NCBI GenBank assembly: GCA_002342685.1
Contig: DDQN01000021.1
Coordinates: forward strand, 88,416 to 152,415
Source of the DNA: Vibrio sp. UBA2441
GTDB lineage: Bacteria > Pseudomonadota > Gammaproteobacteria > Enterobacterales > Vibrionaceae
Direction: 5' to 3'
Length of the DNA: 64,000 bases
Part shown: in pieces, positions 34,012 to 42,674 of the stretch
How the letters are laid out: the number at the start of each line of letters is the position of its first letter
How positions within the stretch are numbered: position 1 is the first letter of the stretch
The notes under the pieces: generated by a model
Database searches by the model: none
Told to the model about the DNA's origin: nothing
The model's input: only the letters and a program-made list of their open reading frames with translations
Program-made: the position numbers and the translations under genes

Positions 34012-35166
34012 ATGCTCGAATCACTATCTATATCCCAAGCAAGAAAGCTGGCATTGCTCTCACAAGGCCTCCCTGTAAAGTCATCTCAAGGTAATGGCTA
34101 TTCAAAAAACCTAGATGTATTTGAACGCTTAGGGTACGTACAGATAGACACCATTTCAGTAATCCAGCGAGCTCATCATCATACACTTTGGAATCGTAAC
34201 CCTAATTACAAAGTTGATCATCTTGAACAGATGGTCGCTGAAAAAAAGATATATGAATATTGGTCACATGCAGCTGCCTATTTGCCAATGAGAGATTTTC
34301 GTTTCAGCTTACCTCGTAAAGCAGCGATTAAATCGAACCAACAAAATCACTGGTATCAAAAAGACCATAAACTGATGCGAGAGGTTCTCAAGCGGATTGA
34401 AGATACTGGCCCCTTGATGGCGAAAGATTTTGTATCTGATAGCCACAAAAGCAATGGTTGGGGCAGTAAGCCGACCAAACGAGCCTTGGAGACGCTATAT
34501 ATGCAGGGGGATTTGATGATCCCTGAGCGCAAAAACTTTCATAAGGTATATGATTTAACCGAACGAGTACTACCAGACGGCTTGGACGTTTCAATGCCGA
34601 CTGAGCAAGAGCATGGACACTTTTTGGTATTAAGCTATATAAGAGCCCATGGGTTTGGCAACCTAGCAGAAATTACGTATCTATTGAAAGGGGTGAAAAA
34701 TCAGGTTAATCAAACCTTAAATGAACTGTGTGAAAGGGGCGAGATAGAGAAAGTAATGATCATTGGGTTGACGTATTATGCTTGTTGTGACGCTCTCACT
34801 TTACTCAATAAACGATTAAACAGGAGGCAGGCTAAACTTCTGTCGCCGTTTGATAACCTGCTTATACAACGTAAACGAGCCAGTTCGATTTTTAATTTTG
34901 ACTACCTGCTTGAGTGCTATGTTCCTGCTGCAAAGCGTCAGTTTGGTTATTTTTGCCTGCCAATTCTTTGGGAGGGAACTCTGGTCGCACGGGCAGATTG
35001 TAAGGTTGACAAACAGACCTCGACACTCAATGTAATTCACTTGGTCATAGAGCCTTCATTGCGTACTAAAGAGGTGTTTTTAACTGCGCTAGAAGAAGAG
35101 CTCAGTGCGTTCTCTCAGTTTAATCAATGCAGTAACTATATTATTGGAAAAATATCAACTCGATAA
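34012..35166 (+). CDS. YcaQ-like winged-helix DNA glycosylase
   Basis: A 384-residue HTH_42 protein. The segment YVQIDTISVIQRAHHHTLWNR contains a Q-hydrophobic-D motif (QID), the active-site pattern described for YcaQ-type DNA interstrand crosslink glycosylases, as opposed to the QxQ of AlkZ. KLLSPFDNLLIQRKRASSIFNFDYLLECYVPAAKRQFGYF near the C-terminus is typical of the family. E. coli YcaQ is about 410 residues. The enzyme likely excises alkylated bases or unhooks crosslinks. It stands alone. Confidence 0.86.
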   Translation: MLESLSISQARKLALLSQGLPVKSSQGNGYSKNLDVFERLGYVQIDTISVIQRAHHHTLWNRNPNYKVDHLEQMVAEKKIYEYWSHAAAYLPMRDFRFSLPRKAAIKSNQQNHWYQKDHKLMREVLKRIEDTGPLMAKDFVSDSHKSNGWGSKPTKRALETLYMQGDLMIPERKNFHKVYDLTERVLPDGLDVSMPTEQEHGHFLVLSYIRAHGFGNLAEITYLLKGVKNQVNQTLNELCERGEIEKVMIIGLTYYACCDALTLLNKRLNRRQAKLLSPFDNLLIQRKRASSIFNFDYLLECYVPAAKRQFGYFCLPILWEGTLVARADCKVDKQTSTLNVIHLVIEPSLRTKEVFLTALEEELSAFSQFNQCSNYIIGKISTR

Positions 35167-35405
35167 AAAAGCACACCATAAGCATACGTAGGAGTAATAA
35201 TTTACCTAGGGCGTTATAATGCAGAAAATGCCCCCAACTAATTGATACAAGGTTGGCAGATATGATTGGTTTTGGTTTAAGGGTGATGACATGAGTACGG
35301 GATCTTTTTTAGCAAGGTAAAATCGTCACGATGATTCAGAACTGTTGCCGCATCGTTAACGCTGTTACACTGTTGTAAATTTAAACCCAGTCACAAAGAG
35401 AAGTT

Positions 35406-35765
35406 ATGAAGTTTGTTCGTTGGTTTTTAGGAAAAGTCATTTTGACTTTGAATTTTATTTTTGCCCCTAAAGGTATAAAACGCCCCTCAACACTACAGCA
35501 AGATGTCGATAGAAAAGCCAGTTCGATGGCACTGTATCAATTTGAAGCTTGCCCATTTTGCGTTAAAGTTCGCCGTGCAATGAAACGCCAATCAGTTAAC
35601 ATTGTTCTTCGGGATGCTAAGAATGATTTAACTCATAGAAATGATTTGTTAACCAACGGTGGTGCTATTAAAGTGCCATGTTTACGTATTGAAAAAGAAG
35701 GGAAAACCACGTGGATGTATGAGTCTTCCGATATCGTGGCTTATCTGGAAAAAGAATTCGCCTAA
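35406..35765 (+). CDS. glutaredoxin-like protein
   Basis: A 119-residue protein with a short hydrophobic N-terminal stretch (about residues 1-20) and a glutaredoxin or GST N-terminal domain with the redox motif CPFC (VKVRRAM following), a VPCLRIE cis-proline loop and a GST-like SSDIVAYLEKEF end. The N-terminal segment may anchor or export it, or simply be an amphipathic tail. GAGAAG precedes the ATG. Function is probably reduction of glutathione mixed disulfides. Confidence 0.82.
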   Translation: MKFVRWFLGKVILTLNFIFAPKGIKRPSTLQQDVDRKASSMALYQFEACPFCVKVRRAMKRQSVNIVLRDAKNDLTHRNDLLTNGGAIKVPCLRIEKEGKTTWMYESSDIVAYLEKEFA

Positions 35766-35778
35766 GTCCAATATAAAT

Positions 35779-35837
35779 CTATGGGTTTGAACGGTTTATC
35801 ACATTGTTAATAGTGATAAAAAGAAGCAAACCCATAG
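35779..35837. terminator. nested double hairpin between convergent genes
   Basis: An outer 11-bp perfect inverted repeat (CTATGGGTTTG / CAAACCCATAG) encloses an inner 8-bp one (TTTATCAC / GTGATAAA), joined by 5- and 6-nt strands. It lies between the plus-strand glutaredoxin-like gene and the minus-strand EamA gene. It is a probable bidirectional terminator, although it lacks a long T-run on the plus side. Confidence 0.6.
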
Positions 35838-35850
35838 TTCTTTCCTATTT

Positions 35851-36747
35851 TTACGCCCGTTGCAGTATTTTGAATTTGTGCCCGAAGAGGTTAATCAGTG
35901 CCCCGGTAACAATGAGTGCACCTCCGAGATAAGTCCAGCCTGACGGAACTTCATTAAAAATGAAAACCCCGAGCAACATAGAAAAGAGGATTTGAACATA
36001 AGAGTAGGCTGATGCTTTGCCAGCCGCTTGTGTTTGCATGGCTTTGGTTAAACCTATCTGCCCTACCTGAGTAAAAATTCCGATCAGAACAAGTAGTCCT
36101 GTGAGATATAGGTTGGGCCAAATGAAATCATCTGCAATTAGGACAAGAGATACAGGCAGAGCAATAAGTGGGAAATAGAAGATAATTACTGAGGGGTCTT
36201 CCGTTTGGCTAAGTTTTCGAACAATCACATACGCGACTGCACTACCAAAGGCGCCTAATATCGCCACCATAACACTGACCAGTGGCAGCGTTGATGTTGC
36301 TTGTGCTGATATCGTTGGTTGTACCATGGTAAATATGCCTAAAAGGCAAAGTACAATGCATATGATGGTAGAAAACTGGATACGCTCTTTGAGGAACAAT
36401 ACCGCGAGAAGTGCCGTAAATACAGGATGAATATATTGCAAAATCGTAGCTTCAGCCAGAGGTAAAGAAGTAACGGCATAGTACACGCACATAAGCGCCA
36501 TGGTTCCTACAGCCCCTCGTGCAACCAGAAGGCGTTTGTTATTGCCCCAAATGGATAGGCGCTTTCGCTTAACGTCTACGTAACTTATCACAAGAGATAC
36601 CAAGGCTCTGGCCGCGACGATCTCGAATACCGGAATGCCATAATTACCGACGTATTTTACACAAGCCGACATTAAGGCAAAGCCAAGAGCAGAAAGAATC
36701 ATAAAGCGAACCCCAACGGGGAACATGTTGAAAAGTGAGTTGAACAT
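35851..36747 (-). CDS. EamA/DMT-family transporter
   Basis: A 298-residue inner-membrane protein with two EamA repeats of five helices each (ALGFALMSACVKYVG start; LGAFGSAVAYVIVRKLS in the second half). Probable export of small metabolites; the substrate is not visible. It is unrelated in sequence detail to the transporter at 9712 except for fold. No regulator is adjacent; the plus-strand neighbour is a glutathione transferase. Confidence 0.87.
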   Translation of the reverse strand: MFNSLFNMFPVGVRFMILSALGFALMSACVKYVGNYGIPVFEIVAARALVSLVISYVDVKRKRLSIWGNNKRLLVARGAVGTMALMCVYYAVTSLPLAEATILQYIHPVFTALLAVLFLKERIQFSTIICIVLCLLGIFTMVQPTISAQATSTLPLVSVMVAILGAFGSAVAYVIVRKLSQTEDPSVIIFYFPLIALPVSLVLIADDFIWPNLYLTGLLVLIGIFTQVGQIGLTKAMQTQAAGKASAYSYVQILFSMLLGVFIFNEVPSGWTYLGGALIVTGALINLFGHKFKILQRA

Positions 36748-36949
36748 GATGGTTTCACAAAATTAACGGAGGGGAACTTTACCATAATTCATCTTTTTAA
36801 AACTCAGAAAATAGCTTCGCTGAAAATCCACGGTCAAAATTAAAAAGAGCAAAAGACTTTTATCTGGGAAAAATGACCAGATATATACTCAAGCAACCTT
36901 AAAATGCAGTTTCAGCGAGAAGTTATTGGTTCTCAGAGAAGGAAATACG

Positions 36950-37810
36950 ATGGAAAATGAATACATACCACCAAAAGTTTGGGTAAACGATACTAGTGGT
37001 GGCAATAAATGGGCGAATATAAACAGTCCAGAATCTGGTGCTAGATATAACAAAGAGCGCCCGGAAGGCGAGCACGCATTGCAACTTTACTCCCTTGGAA
37101 CCCCAAATGGACAAAAAGTAACGATTCTTTTGGAAGAGCTATTAGCCTTAGGCATTAAAGGTGCCGAATATGATGCTTACCTGATTAATATTGGAGATTC
37201 TGAGCAGTTTTCGTCGGGTTTCGTTGGTGTTAATCCAAACTCTAAAATCCCAGCTCTTGTGGATAAATCAAATAACGATGAAGTGAATGTTTTTGAATCG
37301 GCTTCTATTTTGGTGCATCTGGCAGAGAAGTTTGGTCAGTTCTTACCCAAAGAAGGACCAGCAAGGACCCAAACATTCAACTGGCTGTTTTGGGCTCAGG
37401 GTTCAGCTCCATTCCTCGGTGGAGGGTTTGGACATTTCTATTCTTATGCTGATGAAAAACAAGAATACCCAATCAATCGTTTTGCAATGGAAGTGAAGCG
37501 CCAGTTAGATGTACTGGATAAACAATTGGCCCAAAACACTTATGTTGCGGGTGAAGAGTACTCCATAGCCGATATGGCGATATGGCCTTGGTATGGCAAT
37601 TTGGTGCTTGGCAACTTGTACGATGCAGCCGAGTTCCTGCAGGTAGAAACCTATACCCATGTTATGCGCTGGGCAAAATTGCTGGAACAGCGAGAAGCGG
37701 TGCAGCGTGGCAGAATAATCAATCGTGCTTGGGGTGAAGAGTGGGAACAAGTGCCGGAACGCCATAGTGCCGCTGATATTGACGAAGTACTAAAAAAACA
37801 GCCTAAGTAA
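36950..37810 (+). CDS. yghU: YghU-type glutathione S-transferase / disulfide-bond reductase
   Basis: A 286-residue GST of the nu-class/YghU group: N-terminal YIPPKVWVNDTSGGNKWANINSPESGAR, then LGTPNGQKVTILLEELL, NSKIPALVDK and ESASILVHLAEKFGQF, followed by a helical domain with GEEYSIADMAIWPWYG. E. coli YghU has 288 residues and reduces disulfides and peroxides with glutathione. The ATG at 36950 has AAGGAAATACG before it. Confidence 0.9.
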   Translation: MENEYIPPKVWVNDTSGGNKWANINSPESGARYNKERPEGEHALQLYSLGTPNGQKVTILLEELLALGIKGAEYDAYLINIGDSEQFSSGFVGVNPNSKIPALVDKSNNDEVNVFESASILVHLAEKFGQFLPKEGPARTQTFNWLFWAQGSAPFLGGGFGHFYSYADEKQEYPINRFAMEVKRQLDVLDKQLAQNTYVAGEEYSIADMAIWPWYGNLVLGNLYDAAEFLQVETYTHVMRWAKLLEQREAVQRGRIINRAWGEEWEQVPERHSAADIDEVLKKQPK

Positions 37811-37832
37811 CGCGCACAATAGCCTTTCACTA

Positions 37833-39509
37833 TTACATATTCTGATAGCCTGGTCCGCCACCGCCTTCCGGTGGTAACCAGGTAATGTTTTGTGAAGGGT
37901 CTTTAATATCACAGGTTTTACAATGCACACAGTTGGTCGCGTTGATTTGTAATTGTTGCTTGTTGTCGACCGTGATTATTTCGTAGACACCAGCCGGACA
38001 GTAGCGCTGGCTTGGTTCGTCGTAGCGTGATAAATGTGTTTTCACTGGGATCTGTTTATCTCGCAGCAGCAAATGACAAGGTTGGTTTTCTTCATGCTGT
38101 GTGCCTGATAAATAAACAGATGAAGGCTTGTCAAAACTCAATTCTCCATCGGGTTTTGCATAATTGATGGACTGGCACTGGGTTATTTCTTTTAGACACA
38201 GATGGTCGGCTTGATGGTCTTTTATTGTCCAGGGGATGGGGCGTTTCAATAATGCAGCCCAAATATTATGTTCAAATGTGGCGAGTATTCCTCCAAATAC
38301 GCTACCAAATTTGTGTAGCCCAGAGCCGAAGTTCCTCGATTCGTGTAGCTCCTGATATAACCATGAAGCCTGGAAAAGCGTGTCGTAGTCCGGTTCTGTT
38401 CGCACATGTCCTGAAAGTAGCTGATTAAACACAGCTTCAGCGGCTAACATGCCCGATTTCATAGCCGTGTGGCAACCTTTTATCTTGACGATATTTAAAG
38501 TTCCAGCATCGCAACCAACGAGTAACCCACCGGGAAACTGCTGCTTGGGTAAGGAAGATAACCCACCTTTAGAAATAGCACGTGCACCGTAAGCAATTCG
38601 TTGTCCGCCATTGAGATGTTGACTGAATGCGGGATGGAGTTTGAGTCGTTGGAATTCATCAAATGGACTGAGGTAAGGGTTGCTGTAATTCAGGTCAACA
38701 ATCAGGCCGACGGCAACTTGATTATCGTCTAAATGATAAAGAAACCCTCCTCCGGTGGTATTGGATTCACTTAATGGCCATCCAGTAACGTGGATGACTT
38801 GACCTATATTGGCGCTGCTTTTTGGTATCTGCCAAATCTCTTTTAAGCCAAGAGCATAATGCTGCGGTTGTTTGTCGACGTCTAAGTGATATCTATTGAT
38901 TAATTGCTTACCCAGATGTCCGCGAGAACCTTCGGCAAAGATAGTGTATTTGGCTTTTAGTTCTATACCCGCTGCAAAATTGGCTTTCTCAGCGCTATTT
39001 TTGTCCAGCCCCATATCGGATGTGGTGATTCCCGTAACCGCGCCTTGTTCGTCGTAGTTGATGGTAGAGGCTGCAAATCCGGGGAAGATCTCTACGCCAA
39101 GGTTTTCCGCTTGCTGGGCTAACCAGCGACACAAATTAGCTAGGCTGATGACATAATTGCTGTCTGTATTAAGCATAGGGTTTGGTGTGAGGTAATGAGG
39201 TACAGACAGATGGTTATATTGCGTCGTTAGATAGAGGAATTGATCGTGTGTGACTCGGGTAGAAAGTGGCGCGTTCATTGTGGGCCATTCAGGAAATAGC
39301 TCGTCTAATGCAGTGGTTTCAAACAGAGCGCCAGAGATAATATGTGCGCCAACCTCGGCTCCTTTTTCAACTACGCAGATGGTGATATCGTGTTCTTTTC
39401 TCCTTTGAGCTGCTCTCTGGTTCAGAAGGGCGAGCTGACACGCCGCCGCTAAGCCAGCCGGGCCGGCGCCAACAATCACAACATCAAATTCCATGCATTC
39501 TCTGTCCAT
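37833..39509 (-). CDS. electron transfer flavoprotein-ubiquinone oxidoreductase
   Basis: A membrane-peripheral enzyme (558 aa) passing electrons from reduced ETF to ubiquinone. Visible are the FAD motif VVIVGAGPAGLAAAC, the ETF-QO segment AEGSRGHLGKQLI and a C-terminal 4Fe-4S domain with Cys in RYCPAG and CVHCKTCDIKDP. The start could also be the ATG 15 bases downstream (MEFDVVI). It is divergent from etfBA across a LiuR-like operator, so the three genes form the electron outlet of the isovaleryl- and isobutyryl-CoA dehydrogenases. Confidence 0.92.
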   Translation of the reverse strand: MDRECMEFDVVIVGAGPAGLAAACQLALLNQRAAQRRKEHDITICVVEKGAEVGAHIISGALFETTALDELFPEWPTMNAPLSTRVTHDQFLYLTTQYNHLSVPHYLTPNPMLNTDSNYVISLANLCRWLAQQAENLGVEIFPGFAASTINYDEQGAVTGITTSDMGLDKNSAEKANFAAGIELKAKYTIFAEGSRGHLGKQLINRYHLDVDKQPQHYALGLKEIWQIPKSSANIGQVIHVTGWPLSESNTTGGGFLYHLDDNQVAVGLIVDLNYSNPYLSPFDEFQRLKLHPAFSQHLNGGQRIAYGARAISKGGLSSLPKQQFPGGLLVGCDAGTLNIVKIKGCHTAMKSGMLAAEAVFNQLLSGHVRTEPDYDTLFQASWLYQELHESRNFGSGLHKFGSVFGGILATFEHNIWAALLKRPIPWTIKDHQADHLCLKEITQCQSINYAKPDGELSFDKPSSVYLSGTQHEENQPCHLLLRDKQIPVKTHLSRYDEPSQRYCPAGVYEIITVDNKQQLQINATNCVHCKTCDIKDPSQNITWLPPEGGGGPGYQNM

Positions 39510-39550
39510 GCTGTAAGCCTGTTCCTATGCTATTGATATAAATATAGTCC

Positions 39551-39570
39551 AGTTGACGTAAACGTAAACT
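39551..39570. promoter_or_regulatory. LiuR-type operator between ETF-QO and etfBA
   Basis: AGTTGACGTAAACGTAAACT matches the core TTGACGTWWACGTAAA of the operator pair at 16954-17006. It lies in the 118-bp divergent gap. On the minus strand TTGAGT and ACTATA are 19 bp apart around it, the long MerR spacing. LiuR regulation of etf genes is known in related gammaproteobacteria. Confidence 0.75.
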
Positions 39571-39627
39571 CAACTAAGCTCAAAAATAAGGCATACACGG
39601 CAGCATGCCAACAGGAAAGGAGGCACT

Positions 39628-40395
39628 GTGAAAGTACTTGTTGCGCTTAAACGGGTCATAGACCCCTACGTAAAAATCAGGCTGAAAAGTGATGGTTCCG
39701 GGGTCGAAACCAACAATGTAAAAATGACTATGAACCCCTTTTGTGAGATAGCCGTAGAAGAGGCTGTCAGGCTAAAGGAAGCAGGGTATGCCGACGATAT
39801 TATCGTGGTATCAGTGGGTAACGCTGCTTGTCAGGAGCAGTTGAGGGCAGCGCTTGCATTAGGCGCTGATCGCGCTATTCACATAGAGACGGAAGACGCT
39901 GCAGAGCCCCTTACGGTTGCTAAATTGCTGCATGCGGTGATGAAAACAGAGTCTCCGGGGTTGGTACTGCTTGGAAAGCAATCGATTGATACCGATAATA
40001 ATCAAGTAGCCCAAATGCTGGCGGCCATTAGCCAACGTCCTCAAGGAACATTCGCATCTGAGGTGACTTTTGTTCCCCAGAGTAACGATCAAGAGGAAGC
40101 TGTACTGGTTACACGTGAAATTGACGGCGGATTAGAAACGGTAAAACTCACGCTTCCAGCCATTATTAGTACGGATCTGCGTTTAAATGAACCTCGTTAT
40201 GCCTCTCTTCCTAATATCATGAAAGCGAAACGTAAACCGCTGGAGGTAACAACCCCTGAAACCTTAGGAGTTACGCAAAAAAAACACCAACAGATCCTTG
40301 ATATCATGCCGCCCGCACAGAGAAAACCGGGTGTCATGGTCGATAATGTGCAGGCGTTGGTGGATAAGCTTAAAAATGAGGCCAAAGTTATTTAG
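39628..40395 (+). CDS. etfB: electron transfer flavoprotein, beta subunit
   Basis: A 255-residue small ETF subunit that binds AMP and docks dehydrogenases: MKVLVALKRVIDPYVKIRLKS start, NPFCEIAVEEAVRLKE, TVAKLLHAV and the C-terminal recognition region with LRLNEPRYASLPNIMKAKRKPLE. The start is GTG with AAAGGAGG four bases upstream. It is followed after 24 bp by etfA. Confidence 0.93.
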   Translation: MKVLVALKRVIDPYVKIRLKSDGSGVETNNVKMTMNPFCEIAVEEAVRLKEAGYADDIIVVSVGNAACQEQLRAALALGADRAIHIETEDAAEPLTVAKLLHAVMKTESPGLVLLGKQSIDTDNNQVAQMLAAISQRPQGTFASEVTFVPQSNDQEEAVLVTREIDGGLETVKLTLPAIISTDLRLNEPRYASLPNIMKAKRKPLEVTTPETLGVTQKKHQQILDIMPPAQRKPGVMVDNVQALVDKLKNEAKVI

Positions 40396-40419
40396 GTTAC
40401 GCATTCTAGGAGTAATCAA

Positions 40420-41397
40420 ATGGAAGGGAATAGATTAGCAACACTTGTTATTGCTCAGCATGACAATAAAACGGTGTCAGAGGAAACACTGCGAGCCATC
40501 AACGCAGCGACAGCCATTTGCCACGAAGGAAAGCAAGCGGAAATAACGGTGCTGATCATCGGTTTTCAATGCCAGTCTGTGGTTGAGTCTATGTGTAATA
40601 TCGAAGCGGTGAGCCATGTATTGTATGCAGACTCAGAAGTATACCAGTACCTGTTGGCGGAGAATCTATCCGCTCTTATCGTGCAATATCAATATTCGCT
40701 TGGGGATGCGGGGTACTCCCATATATTGGCGGCGGCGACTACGTTTGGTAAAGATATTATGCCACGTACAGCGGCTTTGCTGGATGTGGGGCAAATGTCA
40801 GATGTTATTGAGATAGAAGCGCCCGATACCGTCGTACGCCCTGTTTATGCAGGCAATGCTCTGGTAAGGGTTCAGTCGAATGATCCGATAAAAGTCATTA
40901 CCGTGCGAAGTGCCGCCTTCGATGCTATTACGGTAGGTGATTCCGTTAGGGCCAGAGCACAAGCACTGGATATCCAGATTGAACCTGAATCGTCAGAATT
41001 TATATCCCGACAAAATGTTCAAAGCTCACGGCCGGAGCTGCCTGCTGCCAGAGTGGTCGTTTCCGGCGGGCGTGGGTTGGTTAATAAAGAGAGTTTTGCT
41101 CTGGTCGAGCAGCTTGCTGATAAACTTGGTGGGGCGATTGGTGCCTCGCGCGCTGCGGTAGATGCCGGTTTTGTGTCGAATGATTTGCAAGTAGGCCAAA
41201 CGGGTAAAATTGTTGCTCCTGAACTTTATATTGCCGTGGGCATTTCCGGTGCGATTCAACATGTCGCCGGAATGAAAGATTCAAAGGTCATTGTTGCAAT
41301 CAATAATGATCCAGATGCCCCGATTTTTCAGGTTGCAGACTATGGCCTGGTGGGGGATTTATTTGACATCATGCCTGAACTGATTGGTTCATTATAG
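40420..41397 (+). CDS. etfA: electron transfer flavoprotein, alpha subunit
   Basis: The FAD-binding large subunit (325 aa). The C-terminal domain is canonical: GGRGLVNKESFALVEQLADKLGGAIGASRAAVDAGF, VGQTGKIVAPELYIAVGISGAIQH, then NNDPDAPIFQVADYGLVGDL. The N-terminal third is more divergent, as is usual. AGGAG precedes the ATG. Accepts electrons from several acyl-CoA dehydrogenases and hands them to ETF-QO. Confidence 0.92.
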   Translation: MEGNRLATLVIAQHDNKTVSEETLRAINAATAICHEGKQAEITVLIIGFQCQSVVESMCNIEAVSHVLYADSEVYQYLLAENLSALIVQYQYSLGDAGYSHILAAATTFGKDIMPRTAALLDVGQMSDVIEIEAPDTVVRPVYAGNALVRVQSNDPIKVITVRSAAFDAITVGDSVRARAQALDIQIEPESSEFISRQNVQSSRPELPAARVVVSGGRGLVNKESFALVEQLADKLGGAIGASRAAVDAGFVSNDLQVGQTGKIVAPELYIAVGISGAIQHVAGMKDSKVIVAINNDPDAPIFQVADYGLVGDLFDIMPELIGSL

Positions 41398-41426
41398 GAG
41401 AAACTGCGATATCAGTTTCGCTCAAA

Positions 41427-41446
41427 TGCCGAGCCAAAGTTCGGCA
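41427..41446. terminator. weak hairpin between etfA and bkdB
   Basis: TGCCGA/TCGGCA with an 8-nt loop in the gap between the convergent operons. The T-run is short; a possible bidirectional stop. Confidence 0.4.
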
Positions 41447-41495
41447 CTCTGATTTAGTTTGTCATCAGAGGCCGTCCCTTTGGCAAAATGGTGAA

Positions 41496-42674
41496 TTAAT
41501 CCCAGGCCCAGCTTGCCTTTTGTAAGTGCTCAACCAGTGCTTTAATGAACCGAGCCGCTTCGCCGCCAGTACAAGCTCTGTGATCAAATGTCATGGATAC
41601 CGGCATGGCTTTAACGGAGGTTGGCTGGTTGTTTTTCATGATTATTTTTTCAATGATTCGTCCAGCGCCAACGATAGCGACTTGAGGTGGAGATACAACA
41701 GGGGTGGCGAAAATTCCTGCAATAGCACCAAAGTTAGATAGGGTGATCGTTGCATGTTGAAGTTGCTCCCGGCCTATCTTACGCTCTCGAATTCCTTGTA
41801 CTGTGTTGTCCAGCCATTGGCGAATGCCTTTTGGACTGTATTCGTCGGCATGACGCAATACGGGCACATAAAGGCCATGAGCGCTATCCACTGCAATACC
41901 AATATTGACGGCGCTGTGCACACAACGGGTCATGGTTTTTGCGTCAAACCAGGCATTGAGCGCGGGTTCTTGCTGACAGGCGCTGGTGATGGCTTGTATT
42001 AAGCGAATAGAGATATCCTCATTGGCAGTCCAGTTAATTAATAAAGCCTCTTCAGTAATAGTGACGGCAGCAACGTCATGATGAGACTCTGTCATGGTAT
42101 TTACCATGGTTCGTCTTGCGCCTTTAAGTACTTCAGTGCCTGGCAATTGTTGGTCGCATTGGTTATAAATATCTGCATCGACAATTAAACCATCAGGGCC
42201 ACTTCCGTTAATACTTTGAAGATCGACGCCAAGCCGCTGTGCCAACAGCCTGGCTGATGGCATTGCGGTAATTTTGTCTTTTGGTGTCGTGCTCTGGTCA
42301 CCGCCAACCCAAAAATCATCAATAGCAACCTGATGGTTGTGGTGAGACACATTGCCGACGACGGTTGCTGCATCTTCTCGAGTGGTTTGCTTAGATGAAG
42401 CGGTTTTTGTTGAGGTCGTTTTTGCGGTGTCGTCTAACTCTTCAACCTCCAGTAATAGGCTGCCAATGTCAATGACATCGCCTTCGTTTCCGAAACGGCT
42501 GACTATTTTTCCGCTGTAGGGGGCAGGAACCTCAACAATGGCTTTTGCGGTTTCAATGGTGACGACAATCTGGTCAACCTCAACCATATCTCCCACATCG
42601 ATGTGCCATTCTACAATTTCAGATTCGGCGAGTCCTTCGCCGAGGTCAGGTAGCATAAATGACTTCATTTCCAA
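41496..42674 (-). CDS. bkdB: branched-chain 2-oxoacid dehydrogenase E2 (dihydrolipoyl acyltransferase)
   Basis: A 392-residue E2: lipoyl domain with lipoylated Lys44 in ETAKAIVEV, a linker, an E3/E1-binding domain (AMPSARLLAQRLGVDLQSINGSGPDG) and an acyltransferase domain. The active-site motif reads DHRACTGG (His365 to Gly370), so the D of HxxxDG is a threonine, as in a subgroup of E2s with TGGEAARF. It overlaps bkdA2 by 10 bp. GGAGGG precedes the ATG. The E3 component (lipoamide dehydrogenase) must come from elsewhere. Confidence 0.9.
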   Translation of the reverse strand: MEMKSFMLPDLGEGLAESEIVEWHIDVGDMVEVDQIVVTIETAKAIVEVPAPYSGKIVSRFGNEGDVIDIGSLLLEVEELDDTAKTTSTKTASSKQTTREDAATVVGNVSHHNHQVAIDDFWVGGDQSTTPKDKITAMPSARLLAQRLGVDLQSINGSGPDGLIVDADIYNQCDQQLPGTEVLKGARRTMVNTMTESHHDVAAVTITEEALLINWTANEDISIRLIQAITSACQQEPALNAWFDAKTMTRCVHSAVNIGIAVDSAHGLYVPVLRHADEYSPKGIRQWLDNTVQGIRERKIGREQLQHATITLSNFGAIAGIFATPVVSPPQVAIVGAGRIIEKIIMKNNQPTSVKAMPVSMTFDHRACTGGEAARFIKALVEHLQKASWAWD

